From Metridium senile (taxonomy: Eukaryota > Cnidaria > Anthozoa > Actiniaria > Metridiidae): DNA of 64,000 nt. The stretch covers positions 8,094,954 through 8,158,953 of the forward strand of contig OX459097.1 in the NCBI GenBank assembly GCA_949775045.1. The letters are read 5' to 3'. Every line of letters begins with the position of its first letter. The first letter of the stretch is position 1. This document shows, in pieces, positions 24,801 to 34,877 of this stretch. The translations under genes were made by a program, and so were the position numbers. The notes beneath the pieces were generated by a model that saw nothing but the letters and a program-made list of their open reading frames with translations, was not told the origin of the DNA and did not search any database.

Positions 24801-27800
24801 TGTGGTGTGGTGTGTGGTTTTGGTGTGTTGTGGTGTGTATGGTGTGTGTGGTGTCGTGTGGTGTGTTATTTTGAATTTTAAACGATTGTGATGAGCATGG
24901 ACTTTCTCTTTATATTCCCCATGACCAATTTGGTCAGAATATCATACATAGTAATCCGTTTCTTTATTCTGTAAGCGTCTCCACAAACATACCAATCAAC
25001 ATCATAGACAGTCCTGTTATGATATCCTGATAATACACAGACACACTTCATTTTAGGATCATTACCAGCAGTTGCAACACCTCCAACATGTAAAAAAATA
25101 AAAAAATAAAATATTGTATATGCACAATTCACAGTTCCCTTCACAGTTCCCTGCATTATCTTCAAAAGTAGACATGCCTTTGCATTGAACCAAGACAACT
25201 GTTGAGCTTGCAATGATAGAGACTTTGTAACACTTTGCGGGACAATTATCAACATGTCTCTATCATTGAAAACTTCAAGTTCGTTCGTCTCGCTTCAATG
25301 CTAAAGTCTGGCTACCTTTCAAGATTGCACAGGGAACTGTGTTCAAAGAGGCTATTGCAGTAAGAAATTTGGAAGCCACTTTGGGAAGGTATATGGATAA
25401 AGGTATAAAAACACTATTGAATGGTTTCCATGGTACAACAGCCACACCATGCAATATCCCACAAGTCACTTGTACATAGGACTTTGTGATGAGTGGGATA
25501 TTCACAGTATATCACAAGAAAACATTGTATAAATAATTGTGTTGTTCATAGATACCAGGTGATTTCGCATGCGCACTTCCAGATAGTAAAAGCCAATCGG
25601 AAGCATTTTTGTCACATCGTCAATAGTTCAAAGGTGGCGTTGTTCAAGAGAGTTGTTTCCTGTGTTAACACTCTATAAATACTTCCTTAAAATAACTTTA
25701 CATTAAGAAATTCTTTGTAACTTGAAAAACAAAAGCTCTTAGCTGCTCTATTAGCGATAAATAAAACAATAAGAACAAAGCACAAATTAAATGAAATCGT
25801 TTTTTCTCGAGGCACCATTTTGGAACTGTTTGTTTTGACAAACAATCCTTTGCGCGCTCTGAAGTGAGATCACCTGGTATGTATTACATAAATTATTTAT
25901 AGATGAGTAGAAGGTCATAATTTTAGTACAACTCACCCTCTTGGTTGCCAGGGGGATAGGATTGCCATATTCGTAAAGTTTTGTCATCCCCACATGATAC
26001 TGAAGAAACACAAATCATGTTAGAATAATTATATAGAAACATTAGGATCCCTGTGTTGTAAATCATATCTTTGATTCTAGTCTGTTAAAGATTAGACTTT
26101 CCCTACTTATACGCACAAATTCAGAGGAAACGAGTTGAAGTTTGATCTAGTGAAGTTTTGGCAGAGAGAATGAGGAGAGGAGTGACAGACGAGCAGGGAG
26201 TGAGGCAAGAGGGGAGGCACTGTGACATTGTCTCCTCTCTCGCCTCATTATACTCTTGCATGCTATGGTTTGTCCTCATTCTCATGTACTAGAAACCAAA
26301 AATTGTATTTTTGTAAGCTTTATTCTTTTAATAAATCTTTTGTTTTCGAATTGAATTTTGTTGTTTCTTGAATTACATACTGTACATGTGAATGAAATGT
26401 CCTAAACATCAAAGGCTACAAATTATCTAAGGAAATACATACCCAATCTGTCTCCTTTAGTGTTGAAGCTAATGGACCACACGGTTGACTCATGTCCTTC
26501 TAAAGTATCAAAACATACCCTAACAAACACAAGTACATTATACTTATTAATTACATACAACTAATTACTTGAAATGTCAGTAAAGTTAAGTCAACATTTT
26601 TTAAGGTGTTACAAATTTCATTATAATACCTATCATTTATATCAAACACCGACGCAGCCTATACTAGATTACTTGCTAGTTTCCATTTACATACAACTAA
26701 GGGGGAGATTTCATTTATTATTGTATAGGGGGGTCAGCAAAATCCCCTGTTGTCTTTTCCAAATATTACCCGACCCCCCCTTCCTGGTTGACAAATATAT
26801 CATAACACCCCCCTCCCCCTATATTTGGTCCAGTTTTAAAAACTAAACCCCTATAGCACAGCATACAATAACAACCCCACCCCCCTATATAGCTTCCGAA
26901 AATAATGACCCCCCCCCTCCCTCAATATTGCTGACCCCCCCCCACCCCCCCCCCATACACTAATAAATGAAAGCCCCCTAAATGTAAGACATAAAAGACA
27001 TAAACAAAATATTTCCTTTAAAACCTTCAATTGAGCATATAAATATTACAACTGGGACCACTTTGGATGAATTGATAATCAACCGATCATATTGCAGCTT
27101 ACAGTTCAAGAATGTTATGAGCGTGAGAACACTATAATTTGATTGGCTTATGCTATTATCAGTTCAATCTCTGTCTGGTTTAAATGTTTATTGATTGGAG
27201 CGGTTTTGTCTAAGTGGTCCCACTGTAATATTTTTGTAATGTTTTGTCTACATATATTACTGTCAAGATCTTACCAGTCATCATCATCATCTTTGTAAAG
27301 TTTTATGATGTCATCATAACCACATGACGCTAATATCTATAAAAAATATCATAATTATTATTTGAGATTCAAAAATGTCCAGATACTTTGAGAGCTTCAA
27401 TACTCCAATTTCATGTTAATTCTAGCACCGCTGTACAACTCACAAAAGGTGCATTTGCACATGGATAATCTCAATTTGGAGTGAATTTAAATGTGTTTCT
27501 ATTGTTAAGTGATAACATTTTCTCATGCTTGGCTTGGCTACCTTTCAAGATGGCACAGGGAACTGTTAAGGGGACTGTATTGTCTCATTAGTTTTTTCTG
27601 AGATTGTAGTCGAGTTGACATTTTGTAAAATGAGTTCTCTACTGAATGACAATAATTTACCAGGACTTACCTCTTCAGTTGGATGCCACACAACTCTTTT
27701 GACATCCTGTGTGTGAGTATGTAAAACACTAGCACATTCATATTCATCATCTTCTAGGACTACAACGTAATGAGAAAACACAAAATATGTTAATTTTAAA

Positions 27801-30800
27801 ATATGATATAATATAATTAACCACAACTTTAAGCACATATTGCCATTTACCTTCAGTTCAGTTTTTTAAGAAAATATATTTTTTTGTGAAAAACTGTAAC
27901 CACTTGTCTACAAATAGTATCTGCTAGTCTAGCAGAGGTAAACCAATGGTTTTACAAGTTGATTGAAATTTTAAACTGAGATATATCACTGACAAAATAA
28001 CTTAAGTGTTATGGTAGAACGTGACTCCATAATTATAATTATCCATAAACCAGAGCTAGGACTCAAACCTGGTCCAAAGTGGTGATACGTGCGCGGTAAG
28101 CCACTACACTGTACATCACCTATATTATTATTATGTCACCAATGTTTAGAGGGAATCATTTCATTTTTGCTTATATGGAACTTGATATATAAATGCACTA
28201 GTCAAGAGCCTTTTTCAAACACACTTTAGTGTATAACTCTTGATGCACCTTACTTCCATTGTGTTTATTTGTTGTTATTTGACAATCACACTTTAACTAA
28301 TACACTTTGTTTCACGGGTTAATGAGACCAGCTCTAACCCGTGAAACACTCTTTAGTGTATTACTCTTTGATGCACCTTACTTCCATTGTGTTTATTTGT
28401 TGTTATTTGACAATCACACTTTAACTAATTCACTTTGTTTCACGGGTTAATGAGACCAGCTCTAACCCGTGAAACACTCTTTAGTGTATTACTCTTTGAT
28501 GCACCTTACTTCCATTGTGTTTATTTGTTGTTATTTGAATAACACACTTTAACTAATACACTTTGTTTCACAGGTCAATGAAAACAGCCCTATCAATTCA
28601 TAACATCAATAGTTTATAGTTCAAAGAAATGAATTAGTCACTCTGAGATAAAACAATACTAGCAACAACGTGCCAACTGCTTTTGTCAGTGATTGTACAT
28701 CAGGGCTCGAAATAGCTGCTGCCTGCCAATGATCAAATGCCAAGGCAAAACTAATTATGAACTGCCAAATGGATAATAAAATTGCAGTCAAAATTTACTG
28801 GAAATCATATTTCACGGTTTCTGCATCTGGAAGTGGCAGGCTAAATTATTTTCTTAGTTGGAGCCCTGGCACATGTATTTTCATATTAACTAGAAGTAAC
28901 TTACCATCCCAAATCCAAACACTCTTATCTCTACCACATGTTGATAATAGCGAACCAGACTTTGACCAATCAATACTCTTAACTTCATTCTCATGACCCT
29001 CAAGGGTGGCATTGCATTCAAATTCTGAAATGTAGAACATAGTTAACAGGTTCCCATTTAAATCTGTACTTTCCCATATAAATCTGTACTTTCCCATATA
29101 AATCTGTACTTTCCCATATAAATCTGTACTTTCCCATATAAATCTGTACTTTCCCATTTAAATCTGTACTTTCCCATATAAATCTGTACTTTCCCATATA
29201 AATCTGTACTTTCCCATATAAATCGTTACTTATGCAAATGGTGTTGATGTGTGCTATACACACAGTCTGATCAACCAATCCTGAAGAGTATATTATTTCT
29301 GAAGTGAACTTCTCTGATTGGTTGATCTGTGTGTTTAGCACACATATACAAAATTTGCATAAGTACAGATTTAAATGGGAAAGTACAGATTTAAATGGGA
29401 ACCTGTTAGTTGTGAAATACATAAACAAAGAGACTTGAGTTTCTTATAATAATTATTTTGTAAGAACTGTCATTTACAATAATTTTCAGTTTTTACGTGT
29501 CACATATTAACAATTTTTAAACAGTTATGGGAGCGCTTTCATTTATTAGTGTATAAGGGGGCCGTCAATATTGGGGGGGACATTATTTTCTGAAGCTATA
29601 CATAGAGGAGGGGGGGGGGGGGTTGTTAGTTATTGTATGCAGTTTTATAGGGGTTTATTTAGTAAAAACTGGATGAAAAATATAGGGGGTTATTATATTT
29701 TTGCCAACCAGGAAGGGGGATTGGTTAATATTTGGAAAAGACAACAGGTGATTTTGTCGAATCCCCCCCCCCTCCCCCTAAAAAATAATAAATGAAAGCC
29801 CCCTTTCAGTTTTTCTCAAATTGTTGTTTGTACTGCAACTGTGGTAGTCATCTTCAAAATGATAAGTTCTAAGTAGTATGACAATTACAAAATAGTTCAA
29901 TATTTATTATTAATATACCTCCACTTTTTCTGTCCCATATACAAGTTGTTGCATCAAAGCTTGCTGATGCTAAATATGTACCACACGGTGACCATGCAAC
30001 TTAGAAAGAAAATCCAATATTATTCATAAATTTGGTGAATAGATACAAGTTCACATTAAAATGCACTTACTTGATCTGATTGTTCTTTGATGTCCATCTT
30101 CTAATATTGTTTTACATACCCATTTATTTCCTTCCTTTCCCCAAATACGAATGTAACTCACAGTTAAAGAAAAGAGAATGCAACTTACATGTACATGCTT
30201 GGATTCACAGAAAACTAACAAACAAATTAACAAGCAGGCAAAATAACAGAGAAACAAACAAGCAAACTAAACAAAAAATACAAAATTAATCAAACAAATA
30301 AATGCAATTTAAACAAACAAAATAAATAAGCAAACAAACAAACAAACTGTTAATCAGTGATAAGGATTGGCTAGCACTTGAACATTACATTGTACATGTT
30401 TTATATATGACAAGGATATTGTTTTGTCCCCACTGCTGCTTGCTAGCACAGTTCCTTCTGGATTCCAAGCAACACACCATACTCTGTCGTCATGACCTGT
30501 GTAATAAAAAATACAGATACAAATTACACTACACTGAATTAAAATGCATGATAAAAGATGGTGACTACTGATAGCTACTGTCCTGATTGACAGACTAGCT
30601 TTGTGAATGTCAACTTTAATACACATTATGAATGAGAGGCTAGTAGCCAGTCATTCAACAAGTTTGTTAATTATTGGTTTTCATAAAATAGAAAATCACC
30701 TGTTATTATATTTTTAGATTAAACAAAGCTCTATCTACTTATGCTCGTAAATCTACATTATCTACTTTGATACTTTCACAACTCATTCAAATCGTTTGTT

Positions 30801-30961
30801 TATATCCTCTGGGTAGCTAGAAAAGTAAACCTGGAATTTGATCGGACATTTGACCAGTGTCCTTACGTAATCAATAATATGTCGTAAAATGCGTATTTTT
30901 TTCGCAAATATCTCATGTACATACCTTCTAAAGTAGCCACGAGTTCTATTTCTCCAGACAT
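21895..30961 (-). CDS. CIAO1: CIAO1, cytosolic Fe-S assembly WD40 protein
   Basis: The protein is the WD40 propeller of the cytosolic Fe-S targeting complex (with MMS19 and CIAO2B in animals), which hands clusters to apo-proteins. I derived 13 exons (joined high to low): 30925-30961, 30420-30496, 30071-30152, 29919-29999, 28905-29024, 27671-27759, 27275-27336, 26443-26519, 25937-25999, 24993-25080, 23813-23876, 22926-22985, 21895-22008. Together they give one uninterrupted frame of 337 aa; human CIAO1 is 339 aa. Diagnostic stretches include [70 protein letters not shown] and [12 protein letters not shown], which match the family repeat by repeat. All introns are GT-AG except intron 2, which is AT-AC. 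Introns are full of MITEs and repeats, but no exon is damaged. Confidence 0.97.
22152..22536. mobile_element. MITE, GGACTGGGTACTAG family (CIAO1 intron 12)
   Basis: Inverted ends ATTGGCCTTTTCCAAAAACG / CGTTTTGGAAAAGGCCAAT continue into AAAGGACTGGGTACTAGTTT and its mirror. Interior arms also pair (ATACAGCC / GGCTGTAA; GGAAGGACGCGTCCTTGCAA). Sister copies lie at 34065-34475 and 38308-38702. Confidence 0.85.
22563..22876. mobile_element. hAT-like MITE (CAGGGTTCC ends)
   Basis: It runs from CAGGGTTCCCACTCATATGA to TGGAACCCTG. The interior repeats AATTCCCTGACTTTT in both orientations. CAGGGTTCC ends are typical of hAT-derived non-autonomous elements. The expected 8-bp target duplication is not clean. 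Confidence 0.65.
23331..23544. mobile_element. Palindromic MITE with octamer and CCAAT motifs, copy 1
   Basis: Near-perfect inverted repeat from AACAGGTTCCCATTTAAATC to GATTTAAATGGGAACCTGTT. Each end has two 20-bp units (CCCATTTAAATCTGTACTTT). Inside these are mirrored ATGCAAAT (23378-23385) and ATTTGCAT (23490-23497) octamers and CCAATCAGAGAA / CTGATTGG. It lies in CIAO1 intron 11. Other copies are at 29045 and 39144. Confidence 0.9.
23614..23783. mobile_element. Foldback element with nested hairpin
   Basis: Outer ends TACCCTGCGAGCAGAG and CTCTGCTCGCAGGGTA mirror each other. Inside, GCAGAGTCTTCCACAGTTTG and its exact complement form a hairpin around CTCGTC (about 23692-23751). A second small palindrome, TCTCTTACCT...AGGTAAGAGA, lies at 23638-23666. 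Confidence 0.85.
23934..24365. mobile_element. ~430-bp foldback element, almost all stem
   Basis: The left half from ATGGGCAGCAGAGTATCATT reads back as the right half ending AATGATACTCTGCTGCCCAT. The centre is GCCCCCGAAGGGTATC...CCTTCGGGGGC, so arms of about 210 bp leave almost no loop. I count only a few differences between arms, for example a short deletion near 24010/24290. It lies in CIAO1 intron 10. Confidence 0.92.
24549..24866. repeat. (GTGTG/GGTGT)n minisatellite
   Basis: A pentamer GTGTG...GGTGT array of about 310 bp with some GTTGT variants at its left end. It produces open, Val/Trp/Cys-only reading frames in three registers, which are artefacts. It is G-rich on the + strand, the template strand's opposite for CIAO1. 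Confidence 0.97.
25125..25336. mobile_element. Palindromic MITE (CACAGTTCCCT ends), copy 1
   Basis: CACAGTTCCCTTCACAGTTC / GATTGCACAGGGAACTGTG ends with inner AGCTTGCAATGATAGAGAC / GTCTCTATCATTG. A second full copy is at 38880-39092 and a half copy at about 27535-27570. Confidence 0.85.
25553..25882. mobile_element. MITE (ATACCAGGTGAT ends) in CIAO1 intron 9
   Basis: ATACCAGGTGATTTCGCATG at the left is mirrored by AGTGAGATCACCTGGTAT at the right. Inner arms are weaker (GGTGGCGTTGTTC / TTTTGGAACTG). It has no coding content. Confidence 0.65.
26572..26695. repeat. Retroelement tail copy (AAACGTC family)
   Basis: GAAATGTCAGTAAAGTTAAG ... TGTTACAAATTTCATTATAA ... TCAAACACCGACGCAGCC ... TTTCCATTTACAT. 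This is the reverse-orientation counterpart of part of 12992-13222. It lies in CIAO1 intron 8. Confidence 0.7.
26700..26980. mobile_element. G/C-run MITE (GGGGGCTTTCATTTATT family), copy 1
   Basis: It starts GGGGGAGATTTCATTTATTA and ends AATAAATGAAAGCCCCCT. The interior is strongly strand-biased with runs of C. A second copy at 29528-29803 lies in the opposite orientation, with CIAO1 exons 5-7 between them. Confidence 0.8.
28035..28128 (-). repeat. tRNA-like SINE head
   Basis: The minus strand has GATGTACAGTGTAGTGGCTT (A-box-like) and CCAGGTTTGAGTCCTAGCTC (B-box-like) at tRNA spacing. It is most likely a SINE fragment and lies in CIAO1 intron 5. Confidence 0.5.
28225..28595. repeat. 128-bp tandem repeat, three units
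   Basis: GATGCACCTTACTTCCATTG recurs at 28242, 28370 and 28498. Units end GTTTCACGGGTTAATGAGAC, so they relate to the ends of the TTTAACCC-GTGAAA MITE family. Confidence 0.9.
29045..29406. mobile_element. Octamer/CCAAT MITE, copy 2, with expanded end
   Basis: Same family as 23331-23544. The left end carries nine 20-bp units (CCCATATAAATCTGTACTTT), whereas the right end keeps two. The core GCACACATA...CAAAATTTGCATAAGT is still palindromic. It lies in CIAO1 intron 4, just upstream (minus-strand sense) of exon 5. Confidence 0.92.
29528..29803. mobile_element. G/C-run MITE, copy 2 (inverted)
   Basis: GCTTTCATTTATTAGTGTAT to AATAAATGAAAGCCCCC. The interior (TTATAGGGGTTTATTTAG, CCAACCAGGAAGGGGG, TTTGGAAAAGACAACAGG) is the reverse complement of copy 1 at 26700-26980. 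Confidence 0.85.
30153..30419 (-). other. Minor-spliceosome (U12) AT-AC intron in CIAO1
   Basis: Intron 2 begins on the minus strand with ATATCCTT, the U12 5' splice consensus, directly after ...GACAAAACA. It ends TTTCTTTAACTGTGAGTTAC before ATTCGTATTTGG. TTCTTTAACT fits the U12 branch site about 12 bases from the AC. Joining there gives [15 protein letters not shown], which matches the conserved GGDRRIRIWG region of CIAO1. A GT-AG alternative would insert extra residues. Confidence 0.88.
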
Positions 30962-31455
30962 TTTCTGTTTGCAGTTCAAAAGCCACGAACAAATTGGAAA
31001 AAAAATACGTAAAATTTCACTCACATGGCAACTCGACGGTGAGATTCTTCAAGGCGTTCCTCGTTATACATTGGAGCGCATAGACCTTTGGGTAATGAAT
31101 GTTTTAGTGTGTGTTGGGATTCCTTTGGTGCGCGCATTAAATTTTTAATATTTCATTTTTTATTGAAATTTACAAAAAATGTAACAAACTATTATTGCTA
31201 TGATAATACTGCTTAAGAATCGATACTTCTAAAGGGGAAGATATTGGTGGGAGTATGCTTACAAAGATAAATACAGTTTGAAACAATTATTTCTATAATT
31301 ATTTTTACTTTATATACAAGATATCCTTGTTAAATAGTATGAGGTACATTAAAAAAGAATTGACAATTTTAAAAATAATGAATGTTGTATTTAAATATTT
31401 GTGATTGCCAAATGAAAACATTATTATATATTACAATAATCCAAGTTATAAATTA
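30962..31455. other. Intergenic gap between CIAO1 and its upstream neighbour
   Basis: About 495 bp separate the CIAO1 start codon from the stop codon of the next minus-strand gene. It must hold the CIAO1 promoter and the neighbour's 3' end. I see no TATA box near the CIAO1 start and no clear polyadenylation signal. Confidence 0.4.
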
Positions 31456-33631
31456 TTATTTTTCTTCTTTGAAGAAAGCTTGATCACCAAATTTATTATC
31501 TTGATTTGGAAGACTACTTTGACTTGCTAACTGACCATCAACTGAAAAATAAAATCATTATATTGAATAATTTATAGATATATACTGTCAGTTATAGAAT
31601 AATGTATGGGTCTACATTTATGTTTCAACAACTTCTGGGGGAGGGGTACTACTTCCATATATATATTAGCTTTTTGGGTCAGTGCACCCCTATCCATGGT
31701 ATATGCATGCATGTTGTTTTTAAAATATTTAGTTTTGGGTGTCTATTTTGCAAATTTTTAATTGTCTGAAAGAGGGTTAATAACATGTCAAGTAAGAAAT
31801 AAAATGTGTAAGAAAATCAGTTTTATATTCTTTTATATCAAAGACCTGCTTACAATATATAAATATATAAAGTTTCGCTCTATCTGCATATAGGCAGATT
31901 TTGAGCAGTCCATAGGACCATATCTAGATATCTAGAACAAGACAACATACAGTTTACAACATTATTACTTAGTACACTAAATATGATTATATTTTCCACA
32001 GCAGATCCACATAGTGGTTATTCTTCTGCTGGCAATCACACTCACTACCTCTACATTAGATATTTTCCATACATCACTCCTCACATGTTGATTTTTGCTG
32101 AGGTCAAGGAAAAACTGGAATGCTTGGAGAAAAATTATTGTGGCATGGTATTCACATATGAATTATAGTATGAAATATATGAATTAGTACCAAAGCTGGG
32201 ATTCGAACCCGGTTCACAGCAGGGAAAGGCTGGTGCTAGCTCTCATATCCCCACTCGGGCAACCATGCCACCTTCCATGCCACCCATTAAATGAAAGAAT
32301 GGATAGATGGATGAAGGAATGGATGGATGGATTGATAAATTAATTAACCAATAAACAAATAAATATATGGTGAAATAATTGAATTAAAAAATGCCCAATA
32401 TGCAAGAGACTACTTACCTGAGATATTTGTGCTATGCGCCTTTGTAAGCTGCTTCATTCTACAGGACTTTGTAAACCAAACAGAAACACACCAGCCACAA
32501 AGTGTAGCACAACCTTGGAGAATCACAATAAACATATTTTAATATTTATATGAGACTGTTTCAATATGTATAATCTTAGGTTCGAAAATTGACCCTAAAA
32601 GGTATGGTGCCAGTTCGAGACCCTAAAAGGTACGTGAGGGTCTTATTTTCAACACTAAAAGGTCAGTCGAACACCCCTATCCATTTTTTAAGGGAGTCCC
32701 CCCTAAAGTTTTTAGTAGTCTATTGACTAATTACCAATCTTCAGTCTGGTGGGATGCATAGTTAAAAAATCTTGGTAATAGATCTGAAGAATGACAATTT
32801 TTTAATTTTTTTTGCACTCTTAATATTTTTTTAAATATTCATTATATTCTAACCTAGTGTCACTGACCGATTCAAATGACACTAACTAACTGTTCTTACC
32901 TAATGAAATCATGGGTACGTATGTTTTTGGTACAGTTTTTCGTGGTAGTAGGGTCAGACCACCAAAAGACACTGTACCAGCTGAAAACAAAGAAGTTATA
33001 TAAATATTAAGCTTTAATAGTTTTTGATAACATTTCTTCGTGAATAATAATTTATAAAACAATATTTACACACCCAGTATTGTAGACCAAAGACCATACC
33101 ATCCTGCCATGCGTTGACAACTTCTCATTTCTTTCATCTCCTTTAAAATGAAAATAAAACATTTGGATGAATGAAGACGTTGTTGTTTTGGTTGTTGTTG
33201 TTGTTCAAATTAAAGGTATGCTTAAATACATGTGCCCCATATGTATCCCTTATATTAAAACAATAGTATATTATCTATACTTGTCACATTTCTTTTTAAG
33301 CGTAATTTCTATTTATCTGTTTGTTCATTATTTGACACGAACGGCCTACAATCATTGTCACTTTTTTGAGCGTTTCGTTTCAACAAATATACAAAATCTA
33401 TCAATTTGATTTGCAAACCCCCTTCCCCCTAAGCAATGTTGATTGGTCTTTCATTGATACGGGGGAGAGGGGGAAACGGAAAAATGATGTTGAAATATTT
33501 TTCATGTAAAAACCAGATAATGTCCCAAGGTATTTTGGGTACCGTATTTTGTAAATGATTGTAGCTTAAAATTATACCTTTTTCTGTTCCTTTGTAGGAA
33601 GACCAGTAGGCTCTGAGCGTGTTTCTGTCAT
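31456..33631 (-). CDS. Small two-helix membrane protein (TMEM141/OCIA-like layout)
   Basis: Five exons (33578-33631, 33074-33140, 32900-32980, 32418-32513, 31456-31541) join with GT-AG introns into a clean 127-aa frame. Residues 1-24 are polar. Residue C25 opens CQRMAGWYGLWSTILGAGTV, a first hydrophobic helix. A Pro/Lys turn (PRKTVPKTYVP) leads to a second helix ending near FTKSC, and the tail is polar. The CQ-to-C spacing of 61 residues resembles what I remember of TMEM141 and OCIA-domain proteins, which are small organelle-membrane proteins. Sequence similarity is too weak for me to assign a name. An upstream in-frame ATG (33790) would add 53 residues, but the chosen start gives the compact protein expected. 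The upstream DNA is G-rich at 33816-33868. Confidence 0.85.
32025..32285 (-). repeat. tRNA-derived SINE in intron 4
   Basis: The minus strand begins near 32280 with GGTGGCATGGTTGCCCGAGT, a Leu/Ser-type A box. GGGTTCGAATCCCAGC, a near-perfect B box, follows about 55 bases later. The body runs to CAATCACACTCACTACCTCT, which also occurs at 10950-10970. Confidence 0.75.
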
Positions 33632-34877
33632 AGATAACACCTTCGAGCAGTCAAAATTTATAGAAAATTCTAAAACTCTTGATTCAAACCATATATTTGA
33701 TGCAAATATACAAAAAAATACAAGAACATTTGCTTTGTTTTTCTTCGGCCATTTTGTGCAATGTAACCGCGCGATATGTATAACCATCACAGTCTGGGTA
33801 CGATCTTGTGTCTAGAGGGGGAGGGATGGGAGGTAGGGGGAGGGGAGGGTGGTAGGAGCAGGAAGGGACAAACATAATCCGGAAATAATATATTTTTGAA
33901 GGAAAAAATACTATTTTTGCGTATTCTGAGTGTTCGAAAAGACTAATTACCGAAGGAGCAATTATTTTATGGCTACTAATTGAAATTTAAATAAATGAAA
34001 AAAAATCAATAAATACATCCAGACCAAAATACACAAAAACTTAAATAATTCCATAACGCTATTAGCCTTTTTCATATCGAGCAAGGGACTGGAACCAATT
34101 TTCTCAAAATTGGTTTAATTCAAAAATAAACACCTTCACACGAAAGAACAAATCTAAATGAGTAAGAATTGAAAGTTTGAACAAGTTTGTGCAAATTGCG
34201 ACGAAATTATGGTCTTTTATTTTTTTTCCGAAAATACAAAGAATGTATGGTTTGGAAGGACGTTTTGGAAGACACCATACATTTCTCTGTAATTTTGGCA
34301 GAGTTTGGATGCTCATAATGTTTTTTCTATTTAGCCACACGTTCTGAAACTTGGTCAATAAGCTTATATTTGGTTACTCTCCCATGAGACGGGGTTATTG
34401 TTTCTGGAATCATAATTAAACTAGTTTTTCACACTCGTACCCAGTCCCTTGCTCGATATGGAAAGGGCCAATTATATGAACATGTGCATTTTATTTCTAG
34501 CATATTGCCAAAAATGGTATTTGTTTGTGAAAGGTGCTCACCAACCCACCCCACTCCTCCCCTTTCATTTCCGATTTTGAGCTTTTGGTTCGCCATATGG
34601 TCTGTAATAAATATCCCACGTATAAAAGAAGTATTTATGAAAAGACCAAAGAAAAGGAAGGAAAAAATAGCTAACCATAAAAAATGATGAACAATGAGTC
34701 ACTCTTGGACACGCCCACATCGCACAGAAGTTTGAAAGGTCGCTAAGCATTCTGGGTTTCCTGTACGGACAAGACACGAATAGTTTTGAATCGTGTAATG
34801 TAGTGAAACATACAAACTTCTCTGCCATTTTAAACCTGTTGCTCCGATCGCTGTAATATTGGTGTATATGAGAAACT
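33632..34877. other. Head-to-head intergenic region with G-rich tract
   Basis: The start codons of the small membrane protein (-) and the F-BAR gene (+) face away from each other across 1.25 kb. The + strand at 33816-33868 has at least six G-runs of three or more within about 45 bases, a G-quadruplex pattern. A MITE occupies 34065-34475. Confidence 0.6.
34065..34475. mobile_element. MITE, GGACTGGGTACTAG family, diverged copy
   Basis: Ends ATTAGCCTTTTTCATATCGA / TCGATATGGAAAGGGCCAAT with AAGGGACTGG / CCAGTCCCTTGC. The interior pair ATGTATGGTTTGGAAGGACG matches the 22152 copy. Confidence 0.75.

Noticed and set aside
24501..24891. Three overlapping Val/Trp/Cys ORFs
   Set aside because: They come from the GGTGT minisatellite.
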